Source: Larimichthys crocea | Lineage: Eukaryota > Chordata > Actinopteri > Sciaenidae | Direction: 5' to 3' | Length of the DNA stretch: 64,000 bases | NCBI RefSeq assembly: GCF_000972845.2 | Contig: NC_040011.1 | Span: forward strand, 29,070,806-29,134,805 | In this document: positions 24,520 through 34,559 of the stretch, piece by piece | Layout: every line of letters starts with the position of its first letter | How positions within the stretch are numbered: the first letter of the stretch is position 1 | Notes under the pieces: model-generated | Database searches by the model: none | What the model was told of the DNA's origin: nothing | The model's input: only the letters and a program-made list of their open reading frames with translations | Position numbers and translations under genes: made by a program

Positions 24520-24720
24520 CCATTGTCGCAGGCGGAGACAGTGGTAAATGGCGCGTCATTTTGCAGTAATTTACAAATCGCGGAGTGGAAACAAAATTAG
24601 ATTAAGTGGGTCCGTTGAAATGGACCTGCTACACATCACTATTAATTATGTGGCTGTCAAGGGTAAAGATTATTTATTTTCATGGCAGAGAGTGAAATCA
24701 TGTCGTAGGTGACTGCTTTG
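24520..24720. promoter_or_regulatory. Candidate conserved noncoding block
   Basis: A repeat-free block mixing retained CpGs (24530-24590) with a TTAATTA homeodomain core (24642-24648) and other AT-rich words. It contrasts with the low-complexity DNA on its left. Its texture is typical of ancient vertebrate enhancers. The claim rests on composition only. Confidence 0.3.
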
Positions 24721-27235
24721 GGGTTTTTAGGAGAGTCATTTTTCATGTGCACATGCACCTCTAAACAGAACAACAGGGAAACATGGACATTCAATCAAAG
24801 GCTACTAATGTCTACATTATCGTTCAGGGCAATAAATGGCTTAACCTGAATTATGGGAAATAATAGGCTCCACCAATGTTGCAATGTCACTGCTGACATT
24901 AATGAGGGAGGAATTGTTTGCCGTACTTTGAATGGCCAGATAAATGTTGTATACTAAACAAAAGCTTGAACTGAGCATATGAATAAATGTTGTTCCTAAT
25001 GTTCTGTGACATGATATAACTCACACACAGGATCCATCTCACGGCTACAGGAAGGACAACCAAGAGACACTGAAATGGCTTCATCAACATCCTGTTAACT
25101 AACACAAGCTATGAATGTACCCACAGACTTTTTAAACTGAAGGACACATGCTTGTATGTCTTAACTTGAAATTGTAAACTCAAAGATTTACTGAACTCTT
25201 TGCTCTTCACCATGTGTGCCTGTCTGCATCTCTGGAGAGTAGTCAGAAAGGAGTAGTCAAAAGGTCAAAACTATGTCAGAGCATACAATCTCATTCACAG
25301 TGCAGCTTCTCTACTGCAAATATTGTACAGTACCTGGAGTGCTGCCGAGAGCACACACACCCGTGGATATAGGTGAGTCGGTACTGCTATTCATCTTTTT
25401 ATACGTTGGGGTCAAGGCAACACAGGATGTCAGAGTGTGCCTCTTGTTGGATGGATCAGAATAACAGAATGAACAAAGTATAGATAAATGACATAACATT
25501 TCAAATGCATCATTCTGTTTTTTATATATGTCTTAATATAATGTCATGAGGCAATATTGGATCGAAAATGGCTTTGATTGATGCAAGATCCCAGGGCACA
25601 TCTAGCATGTACCTCTCTAGAAGTGCAAACAAACTAATATTCAGCTGCATTTTGTGAAAGAACACCCAAAATTACATTATTCTACTTTTAAAAATGATGA
25701 ATGATTCCTGGTACGTACTTTTAAAGCTCCCTCTAGTCCAACAAAAGAGAGACAGAATCTTCTGTAACAGAAAGTAGACTGTTATGTGTCAGCATTATCA
25801 ATAGACACAAGGGGATAACCAGATCGATCAGACACTGGTCAAAATACAGTAAATCAGTAAATAATGCACAACTGGAAGATTGGGATTCATTATTTTAAGT
25901 CAGTGTCACAAAAAACAATCAATGACACAAATGGCATTGACCTCTCCAATGCAGCAACCATGCAGAGGCAGAGCAGCAGTATACTGCAGGCTCCATTCCA
26001 ATTTATATTTCCAGTATATATACATAGTATATTTGCAGTCTTCACTGTGATCACACATGATATTATCAGTAAACACAATTTTTTATGCTTACTATGTATG
26101 AATAGAGACACACAGACAGACATTCATTGGTGAACCTCATAGGGATGGCAGCTCAATTGGCGAACATAAAAATCCCTAACAAAAACTAAAAAGCCTCGCG
26201 TGTAAACATCCTGAGCAGAGAAAAGATCTGCAAATGAGCAGCTGTGGCCAGATGAGCTGCTGTCATCATCGGATGCCACGCTTCTTTTCTTTTTGATGTT
26301 TTTTTGAATTCCTTCCTGAATTCAGCACCAGGGATGGCAATAGAAAATGTTTGGTCAGTTCTCTTGGATAAATAGATAATGACAACTCTGATAACTCCTG
26401 ATAACAACTCTGAAAGTCATCTGTCAGCAAACTTGGTGACCTCTGCTGTAACAGCTCAGGGCTACAAGTGTAGCTGTGGTAACCCTTTCTAAGTTATCCC
26501 AACTGCAGATTCTGTGGTCAGAAAATAAATAAATAAATAAATACCCATTGGAATGTCAATCAAGTAAAATAGTGAGTTGTGTTCTTGCTACCATAAAAAG
26601 TTTTGCTAAACAAGAATTCATCATTTATGATGAATGAAAACTAAAATATTTTGGAGAACTGTAAATGCCGCTTTCCAATAGTAGTGTTCCTTTAGAAAGT
26701 TATATTTCTATGATTATGAAGCTAAGCAGCAGCATGGAATTGCAAATGTTTGCACATCTTTTCACTTGAAGAATTCATTTTGAAAGCTGCTATTTTGACT
26801 TGTCACAGCAGGAAGAGCAGAGGTGTAATTAATAACATTAATGACTTAAGTATCCCAGGACCTGCTCTAAGAGGAATGCAGCCATCATTAATGTTCTTAA
26901 ATACACATGTGCTTTTCCTGCTATGACATGTCAAAATGTCGGCTGTGAAAACATTATTTACACCTTATCTCTGTTGAAAGAGAAGACGTGCGCAAATTAA
27001 AAATTTCTCAATTTCTCTCAGTCTCAAACAAGCCGCTGTGCGCTCAGGAGAAATGCCTGAGCAGAGCAGTAGATCTCGTTTTGAATAAAATTTATATACA
27101 GTACAGTGTTTCTTTTTTACATAGTCACATAAATTTTGCATTGTGCATTACACTTTCTTGCAGCCACAATGTGGTAGCTACACACGACTTGCTTTGTGGC
27201 CTTCACAGGCCCAGTCATCAGACATCAGCGTTAGC
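24721..27235. other. AT-rich noncoding DNA
   Basis: No gene recognised. Contains an (AAAT)n run (26522-26543) and a small 9-bp inverted repeat with a 2-nt loop (26616-26635). Confidence 0.5.
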
Positions 27236-27239
27236 TGAT

Positions 27240-27600
27240 AGGGTAAGCCCCCCACTCCATTCTCCATCTGCTTGGCAGGCTGTCCCCAAATCATTAGGCC
27301 CCTGCATGGGTACCCAGCTGGGGGGTTGGAGGGGGGACAGGGCTGGCCCCAGTACGCCTGGCATTGGCCATCCAGAGGGGGGCATCTGGCAAGGCAGCAC
27401 CCCGGGTCAGGCTATCTAAGGAAGGAGCACATCAGTGGACACTTCATGGATGGCTCACTGTCTGTCCCTGGCAGCTTGTCATTTGTCACTGTTGAACAGA
27501 GATTTCAGGTGGGAACGTGATTAATTTCGCTTTACCATTCTCAGAAATAAGCTCTATAAATCATCCTAAGCTCGGCTTGTGTGAAGGTTTTCGTTGCCCA
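27240..27600. other. GC-rich, G-tract-bearing single-copy block
   Basis: GC content is clearly higher than in the surroundings, with several G runs of three to six (27319-27345 and 27374-27380) that could form a quadruplex. Frames are open on both strands (plus 26988-27419; minus 27218-27400), but neither product shows a recognised domain. A proline/glycine-rich exon or a conserved noncoding element are both possible. Downstream sequence turns AT-rich with GATTAATTT (27519-27527). Confidence 0.3.
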
Positions 27601-29730
27601 TCTGACAAATCTTTACCCGTTCCCTCTGCCCCGCGCCTCGTTTCGCCTCTGAGGTTGCAGCAAAAGAAAGTGTGCGTCAAATAGACAGCTCCGTGATGAG
27701 AAGTGTCCAGTTGAAGACGGAGTTAAAGAAAAGAGAGACAGATACACACGTGCACACACATATATATATGATATATTTCTATATGACGCATTTACAAAGT
27801 AAGACAGAGTGATATCATGTACATGTCATCAACAAATATTAACACCTCCTCTGTCAATCTAATCCTCACACATCAGACCATCTGTCCTTTTGGAATGAAT
27901 GACAGGAGTAGAGAGAGGCTAAGACAGGATCAAATGGAACATGCTGATGATGTGGACCTGTCAGTGGAGGGCGTGGATGTAGGGGGTTCTAGTTTATTAC
28001 CAGAGCCACAGAACACATCACATCTAATATGTCAGAGGTAATAAGGACACTCTGGTGATAGGTGGCAGACTGCCAGCATGTCAGACAGGCACCCTGTTAT
28101 GAAAGGCTTTTCTATTAATTTTACAGATGTGCTGCTGTTTTGTGAGTGATTTAACTGCTCTTTAACAAGACTTCCTCCCCCCTTTCACTGTGTCTCACTG
28201 GCTTTTCTAACTTTGAAAAGGGTGAGTTCGTTGGAGGGTTCAACACGCGCATTCAAAAAGAAGAGGAGTGCAGATCTCACAAAGGAGTAAAGCCAGATTT
28301 GTCTTTTGATCTACCGAAAGTGATGAAAAAAAAGTGGATGAAAAAATGTTAAAAAAAATAAAAAAAATCATCACTTGAGGTCGTAACTTAAAAAGGTACA
28401 ATTTTGCATCTTTCTGCAATACTTTTTTCCTGAGTAGTATTTTTATTTTTTTTTACACTCGTAATTGATGTCTACATCGCTGTGGAAATTACTCAACCTC
28501 CCATGAGATTTTTTTCCCCCTTCTTTAACCTCCTGATACCAATCTTTTTTAATTAAGTAATGGCTTTCAAATGAATCTCAGATCATGTGTGAGAGAAGAC
28601 ACTTATCCTTAAAAGTATCTCAGGCTTGATGGATTAATTCAGGAGGAAGTGGGCCATGTGTCCCGCACATTAACAATCTCTCCATTGCTGTTAAGAAGAG
28701 GTATAATGGGGCATTATATGTAGGAAGAGCCGCAGCAGAAGCAGTCACCGATTCTCCCTGTGATGGCATAAAAAAAAATAAAAAAAAATTCATTGACAGT
28801 CACAGATAAGGTGTGTAATGTATACTGCACAGTAGTTACCTGCAGTTACAATGACTTCACGTGCACATCTGCTTCCAACAAAAGAAGTCAGTCCACTTTG
28901 AGCTGTGCCGAAATCCATATTCACCCTAACAATGCCGCTCTCGACTCCCTGGTGAGCTTAACAAATGCCACACAATCAGCCCTCTCCAGCCTTTGGCTAT
29001 GCCCACAACATTTATTCCTGCACTAAACCAAGCGAGGCCAATCGATTGGCCTATACCGTGGTCAGAGCCTCCGTCAAAACGAAATACCGTCCCGGTTTCC
29101 CTTTCCAAAAAAAAAAAAGAAAAGAAAAGGAAAAAAGAACATGAAAAAGAAATCACATTTACAGCACAGAAAGAAGAAAGGGTAGAGGAGGTGGTGAAAA
29201 AGATGAGAGTGAAATAAAAGATTCTTTTGCTGCACAAAAGATCTGAGTGTTTCCACTTCCATTTCCTGATCTTCAGCTTTTCTTTCTCTCTGGCGTGCCA
29301 GGGTGCAGAAGCCAGATTGCATGACTAAATAGTCATGTAGAGCTTACTCTATTTGATATTTATATTCCCATTGAAGTGTTCTTGTTCCTGAAGTTTTAAT
29401 TGGGTGCTAATAAATAAATCATCTAGTCTCTTCCTCAACAGATGTGCAAGTGAGCGTTATGCTGCATAATATCTGTCTGCTGTGCAGGTGTGTGTGCTTG
29501 CCTCATGTCACTGGTGCATAGGATGAGATGTACCAGCCAGGCCCCCTTAATCTGTTGTGCTGTGGCTCAGTGAAAGACTACATAACAAACAGAGGGATAT
29601 GACAGAACCTGGAAATGAATTTCTGTTCGCTATGGCCCATTTTATGTGGGAAAATGCTTCACATCTGTGAAAGTTTATTTGTGATACTGAAGGGCTTAGG
29701 TGCACATACTCACTTTGACTCAAATTTGAC
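27601..29730. other. Noncoding DNA with many A/T runs
   Basis: Contains AT dinucleotide steps (27758-27770), A-rich runs (28325-28370, 28769-28789), T-rich runs (28423-28455) and a purine/A-rich tract (29106-29150). The lysine- and phenylalanine-rich frames at 28926-29322 are products of that tract. No gene recognised. Confidence 0.5.
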
Positions 29731-29887
29731 AGTTTGCCGTTGCATTAAATCGGCTTTTTAACCAATTAGCCTTACAAATGTCACAATGCATTTGTAACGT
29801 CTAGGAGAAGTGGCCTACAGATCAAAAAATAAATTATATACTGTAATACTACCAGTGCATTGCTTGGATAGGCAGAGTGAAAAACCT
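29731..29887 (+). repeat. Local duplication, copy 1
   Basis: This segment and 30095-30264 share, in the same order, the words 'gcattaaa', 'accaatt', 'ttacaaat', 'tcaca(a/g)tgcat', 'atatactgtaat' and 'ataggca'. Substitutions and an insertion separate them in copy 2. They are an old direct duplication about 360 bp apart, or two copies of an unnamed interspersed repeat. Confidence 0.6.
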
Positions 29888-30094
29888 AATATATCATGTA
29901 AATAAACAGCTTTTCCAGGCGTATGAAAAATAAAACCTCCCACATCTCTGTCTGCAACTACAGATAAGATCAACATGCTCATTGTTTTTTTTTTTCAAAA
30001 ATAAATGTGTTATCAGCAACATGCTAAAGAAGGGTTACTATAAAGGACAGGCTCAGATTTTCAAGTCTTTCTTAATGAAATACCCACATGTATT

Positions 30095-30264
30095 GTTTGA
30101 CTCTGCATTAAACTGGGCCTTCTTACCAATTTGCATTACAAATATCACAGTGCATATTGACATAATGTTTAGTTATGTTGTGTTGGTGCAAGAGTACTGG
30201 CCACTAGGTCTAAAAGGAAATGATATACTGTAATGCACCATTTGAATAGGCACAGTGTGAAACC
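30095..30264 (+). repeat. Local duplication, copy 2
   Basis: The partner of 29731-29887, with about 15 extra bases in the middle. Both copies are noncoding. Confidence 0.6.
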
Positions 30265-30409
30265 GACAATACTCTTTCCCCCTCACTTCTTACAGTGTAG
30301 TTTCATGGACTTTTTCAATGTACTTTGGCAGAATGTCATCCATTGAAGAAATTCCTGTGAGGTACAAACCTCCTGTGCAAAATGTAATATTAGGTAACAG
30401 TACATTTAG

Positions 30410-31062
30410 CAGAGCTATTGTACTAAAGTATGGTCTTGGACTAAAGTCCAGACCTGAGACATTTTTTCTATGGTCTTGTACTCGTTGGTATTTGCACATG
30501 GACTTGTCTTGGACTTGGCCATTAGCCTCAGCAAATATTCTAGTTAGAGAGAAGCTAGGAGCCATGATTTATTTTCATAATTTATTTTTATTTAAGCTGT
30601 TCACGCATTAGACAGTGGGGAGACGGGAGGGTGTCTGAGTTTAAAACAGCTCGGTAAATAACTCTGTGTAATGAATGGGAATGCACACAAAAGGGACCTT
30701 TTGTTTGAAAATGTGACTTTATTATTATTATTATTATTATTTATCTGCATATAGAACGTTATTGTTACACCATAAAGCCATCTACAATTTTGAGTCAAGT
30801 GTGAAAAAGCTATACTTAAAGTAAACAGTATTACCTGCTTTGATCTTACACTGTGGTTACATTGTGCTTGTTTGTTCATCATTGCAAATAAAAATGCATG
30901 ATGATCATCTTGAGATATATAGGATATACTGTAGCCTTACAAAAATTATAAGAGGTCTTGTTTTTGGTTCCGTCTCGGTCGTGACTCTGTCTCTTTCATT
31001 TTGCTTGGTCTCGATTAGTGCTGGTCTTGTACCCAACAAAGGTAGTCTTGACTACAGCACTA
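30410..31062. repeat. 'gtcttggact'-rich DNA-transposon-like element
   Basis: Both ends carry many 'gtcttg', 'tggact' and 'gtctcg' words (30436-30520 and 30953-31055). The right end, reversed, begins TAGTGCTGTAGTCAAGAC. The left end begins CAGAGCTATTGTACTAAAG and is recognisably similar, giving imperfect terminal inverted repeats of about 20 bp. I recall this organisation from non-autonomous elements common in fish. The centre holds an (ATT)8 microsatellite (30718-30742). A 132-codon frame (30840-31238) crosses the right boundary and is not a gene. Confidence 0.5.
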
Positions 31063-32984
31063 GTGTTTCGCACAACATTCCTGAGTGTTTCCATGATGAG
31101 CAGAGGGAAAGATACTGGTGCATAGGTTGTTGCCGAACAAAACACTGGCAAGACACCCTAGACACAACTGCCAGGATGGATACCCACTTCATTTGTCTTA
31201 TTCAGAGAGTTAAAGCTGCTTTTTTATTTAGGCTTTAAATGTACAATAGCTCTACAACATAACACTCAGGCTGGAGTTAATCTTACTAAGGCTGGAAAGC
31301 AAACAAAATACAAAGAAAAGAACCTATTGCTTCCTCCCTACCATAATCCCTACTTGGTACAATCCAGACTGCCGGTAGCAGGTTGAGCAGGGGGCATGTG
31401 CATTCATGACAGCACCATCCTGATCCAGGAACTGGACATCGGAGGAATCAGAGTAGTTTTCGTAGTTTGTGGTGCAAAGGATTTCAGACTTGTACTTCTT
31501 ACATGATGGACACTACAGTGGATGTTTCAGAAGAACTGAGGTCCAAATGGATGTGAAAAAAGTTGTCAGTTACAACTTTGTTGTCAGTTGCCAGTTATAC
31601 AAGTTACTAGCTTGATTCCATCCAAAATGAAAATGAAAATATCAGTGAACGTTGGTTTACATCTATTGCCATTATGTGATTATTCTGAGTTGTTTTATTG
31701 AGATAAGCATTAAGTGGAACAAATTCTCAGAAAAAAAAGATCATACTTTTACATTAGTATATTACAGAGGGATGGTAGTGATGCAGAACTTTATCAACCT
31801 TTTCTAATAAGAAACTTGAAATTATAATAAGTCTAAGTTAGTATCATACATTTCTGTATGAAGGCACCACTTTAACTAAAGACTATTTTAAATATAAACC
31901 ACCAACACCATGTACTGACATACAAATAGTATAGTTATTGTATCTAAAAAGACCTGAAGCGAGGTAGTGAGAATTGAATTCAACACCCGTCAGTGTAACA
32001 TAATTTAATTTGAACCCAAAAACCTCTGCTTAGCTAGATGTAGTTACACTCTTTGTAAATTAACAAAATGTTTTATACAGTCCCAGGGGTGCTGTGGCTT
32101 TTAATAACTTATGTTCAATTTAAGAGCTCTCCACACCCATGGTGCACCCACACTCGTGTTTTCACTTAAGAGTGTTTGGCTTAATGAGATCTCATCTCCG
32201 GACCGTGTAGGTGTGTTTGATCTGACTCGTGATGGCACCATTGCACCTGTTACATCTAAAAAATAAACACATACCTTAATTTTCATAGCATTTTTTTTTA
32301 AATGACAACTTTACACCTGTGTAGGAGTGTGTCGAAAGGATCACACATTTTATTGCACAGCTCATTTAAATGACAATTAATATAACAAAGCAAAAAAAAA
32401 AAAAAGGGATGATACAAAGAAAAAAAATTAAAAAGGGAGATACTGTTTGGGGAGATTTGTTTTTATCAATGAGTGCTGATATATATAATTTAGTCTTTTT
32501 TTCAGCTAAGATATGGCACTCACACTGGTGATTTTGGTACAATAAGTGGATATTTTCTGATTCACAGCTCTAAGATGCGCTGTACATTCAGCCACTCAAT
32601 TATCAATTAAAATGTTTGCAATCCCACAAAGCCACGGGTTCAAGATATTAGTTTTAATTAGTTTAAAGCGCTCTGAATTTGAGGCTTATGGATGTGTTTG
32701 TAGAAAGAGATTTTTCTGGCCAAAATTAGCTGGAACAACACAACAGCAAATTGTTCTTATTCACTTGTTTTTGAGTGATATTCACTTGGAAGTTATGCAA
32801 AGACATGTATCTGTTGTTTGTTAATATGCCTAGTTTTCAGTTCAGGGGCATGTCAGAGTTTATGAAATTCAGTCAATGAATTACTTTTCTGAACATAAAA
32901 TGCAGTCACAACAAACTAAGCCAACCATGAGTCGAGACTGTACTGGTTCCTTAGAGAAACTCTAATGGTTGGCCTGGTCTGTTT
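31063..32984. other. AT-rich noncoding DNA
   Basis: No gene recognised. A-rich runs occur at 32392-32406 and 32420-32428. Confidence 0.5.
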
Positions 32985-33000
32985 GAAATCTCAACCTCAT
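32985..33000. repeat. Target-site duplication, left of SINE
   Basis: The 16-bp sequence GAAATCTCAACCTCAT is repeated exactly at 33195-33210, flanking the SINE. Confidence 0.95.
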
Positions 33001-33194
33001 GGGTGTCGATTAGCTCAGTTGGTGGAGCATCTGCCCCATGTACAAAGGTCAGTCCTTGCTGTAATGGCCCAGGGTTCGACTCTGACCTGCGGCTCTTTGT
33101 CATTCCCCATCTCTCTCTCCCCACATTCCTGTCACTCTTCAGCTGTCTCTATCCAATAAACTTGCAAAGGCCAAAAAAATATCTTAAAAAGAAA
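33001..33194 (+). mobile_element. tRNA-derived SINE, intact, with 16-bp TSDs
   Basis: The element begins GGGTGTCGATTAGCTCAGTT. The polymerase III A box is TAGCTCAGTTGG (33011-33022) and the B box is GGTTCGACTC (33073-33082). A pyrimidine-rich tRNA-unrelated body ends in 'aataaac' and an A-rich tail. A perfect 16-bp TSD flanks it, which is the signature of LINE-machinery retroposition. It belongs to the tRNA-SINEs widespread in percomorph fish. The clean TSDs and well-kept boxes suggest a relatively recent insertion. It encodes no protein, so short frames across it are spurious. Confidence 0.9.
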
Positions 33195-33210
33195 GAAATC
33201 TCAACCTCAT
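33195..33210. repeat. Target-site duplication, right of SINE
   Basis: Identical 16-bp copy of the left TSD, directly after the A-rich SINE tail. Confidence 0.95.
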
Positions 33211-33980
33211 ACGAAACATACTTTTTTATCAATATATCCAAAATGTTTTCAAAAGAATTGAGTGTAGCTGCAATGTGATTGTATCTAATAATGTTTTTCT
33301 GTAACTATTAAAATAAACAGAACGGGAATGACATACTGCCTTGTCTCACAGCTGTTATTGGAGAAAGAGCACAAGGGACCAGTAACATTTCTAACTAAAG
33401 ATGATAAAAAGTCCAAAGCAAGAACAGGCGAATCCACTGCACATATTAGTTTATATGGACATCTAGATTTACCAGTCCCAAGAGTATACACATTGCATGT
33501 ATTAGTGTATCTAATAAGTCTTGATTTACCATTCCCCAAGAGAGAACACAACTCATACCACTTAATGTGTTACACACACACTTTAGTGACTCAAATTATA
33601 TCCATTCATTTTTGTCTGAGTATATGTATGGAGAGCCACATAGAAAAAAAAAATAAAAACTTCTTTTCCAGAAGTAATAACACCATCAACAACACACTGA
33701 CTTCTGTGAATACAGTCATAAAACTGTATGCTAAAGATTCAGCCTTGGCGTTCATGCGTTTAAGTAAGTAGTAGTTTTCCCTGTCAGGGCTTGACAAAAG
33801 ACGCTGAAGAAGCTGAAAGGCCACGGTCAACTCAGACGTGTCTGTAATACCAGCACGACAATGAGGACTGAATGCTGTAGAAGGTTCTAGGCAGCAAAGA
33901 TGACAACCAAAACTACTTCAGAAAAGACCTTTGCTGAATTTTATAAATATGGACAAAATCAAGGTAGTGTATGCTGCTCT
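33211..33980. other. Noncoding DNA
   Basis: A 147-codon plus-strand frame (33328-33771) spans most of this stretch. Its product has no recognised domain, and the opposite strand is open too (33285-33551, 33606-33830). I regard it as chance. Confidence 0.45.
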
Positions 33981-33986
33981 GCAGGA

Positions 33987-34500
33987 CAGTTGTCACGATA
34001 CCAAAATAAGTACTCACGATACTATACCAGACAAAGTATCATGGTTCCGGGTATTATCGCGATACTGCAGCCTTTTTTTATTATTATTATTTTTATGAAC
34101 TGCAATGTATTTGTACAAGTTATAAATACTTAATAATGTTTGGTGCAGGATAAACATAATACTGGTGAAGTAAGAATTAGACTGAAACAAGTTTGAAACA
34201 ACGAGTTTGTTTTTTTTGAGCAAAATTAGTGGTGCCACTGACGACGATACCGCGGCAGACTCGGCGCTCGGGCCCGGTGCTTCTGCCATGGCGAGTGTGT
34301 TGTCTCGTGTTTGTGACTGTAAGCCGTGCACGCGTCTGGGCGAGACAGAACTTTAGCTTGTTGTTTGTTTTGAAGCGAATTTCTATCGAAGCGGAGCTGT
34401 CTTCGTGGAGTTCATTCTTGCTGGCAGAAACACTCAACACAACCACACCAATCAGCTAACAGACGGGCGGACCCAGCGTGCGGAAACAGCCTATCATATC
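33987..34500 (-). mobile_element. Decayed hAT-type transposon remnant
   Basis: The left end, CAGTTGTCACGATACC (33987-34002), and the nearby 'cgatact' words resemble ends of fish hAT-type elements. On the minus strand an ATG with a strong initiation context (34287-34289) opens a frame starting MAEAPGPSAESAAVSSS and reaching a KKN segment. It resembles the short N-terminal leader that precedes the BED zinc finger in hAT/ZBED-like transposases. The BED finger and catalytic domain are missing; the frame runs into AT-rich DNA. The right part is unusually CpG-rich for this window. The right boundary and TSD were not found. Confidence 0.45.
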
Positions 34501-34503
34501 CCT

Positions 34504-34552
34504 GTTCATTCTCTAGGGACTGTTTTGTAGATAGAGTCCCTAGAGAATGAAC
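34504..34552. repeat. Perfect 18-bp inverted repeat (hairpin)
   Basis: The arm GTTCATTCTCTAGGGACT (34504-34521) is exactly reverse-complementary to 34535-34552, with a 13-nt spacer. Pairing stops at both ends. It abuts the CpG-rich hAT remnant. It is too short in stem for a typical pre-microRNA. A foldback transposon end or cruciform site are possible. Confidence 0.95.
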
Positions 34553-34559
34553 CCTCAAA

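Noticed and set aside
27200..27245. Mini-exon between TTCACAG and GGGTAAG
   Set aside because: Only about 34 nt and without supporting neighbouring exons; likely chance splice-like words.
28926..29322. Phe/Lys-rich frames on both strands
   Set aside because: Artefact of the A/GA-rich run at 29106-29150.
33328..33771. 147-codon plus-strand frame
   Set aside because: Both strands are open, there is no family signature, and a lysine/asparagine-rich tail arises from AT-rich DNA.
34504..34552. Hairpin as a microRNA precursor
   Set aside because: The stem is only 18 bp, perfectly paired, with no extension on either side. Known precursors have longer, imperfect stems.
34504..34552. Hairpin as a piggyBac terminal end (CCCTAGA word)
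   Set aside because: No TTAA target site adjoins either arm, and the similarity covers only a few bases.
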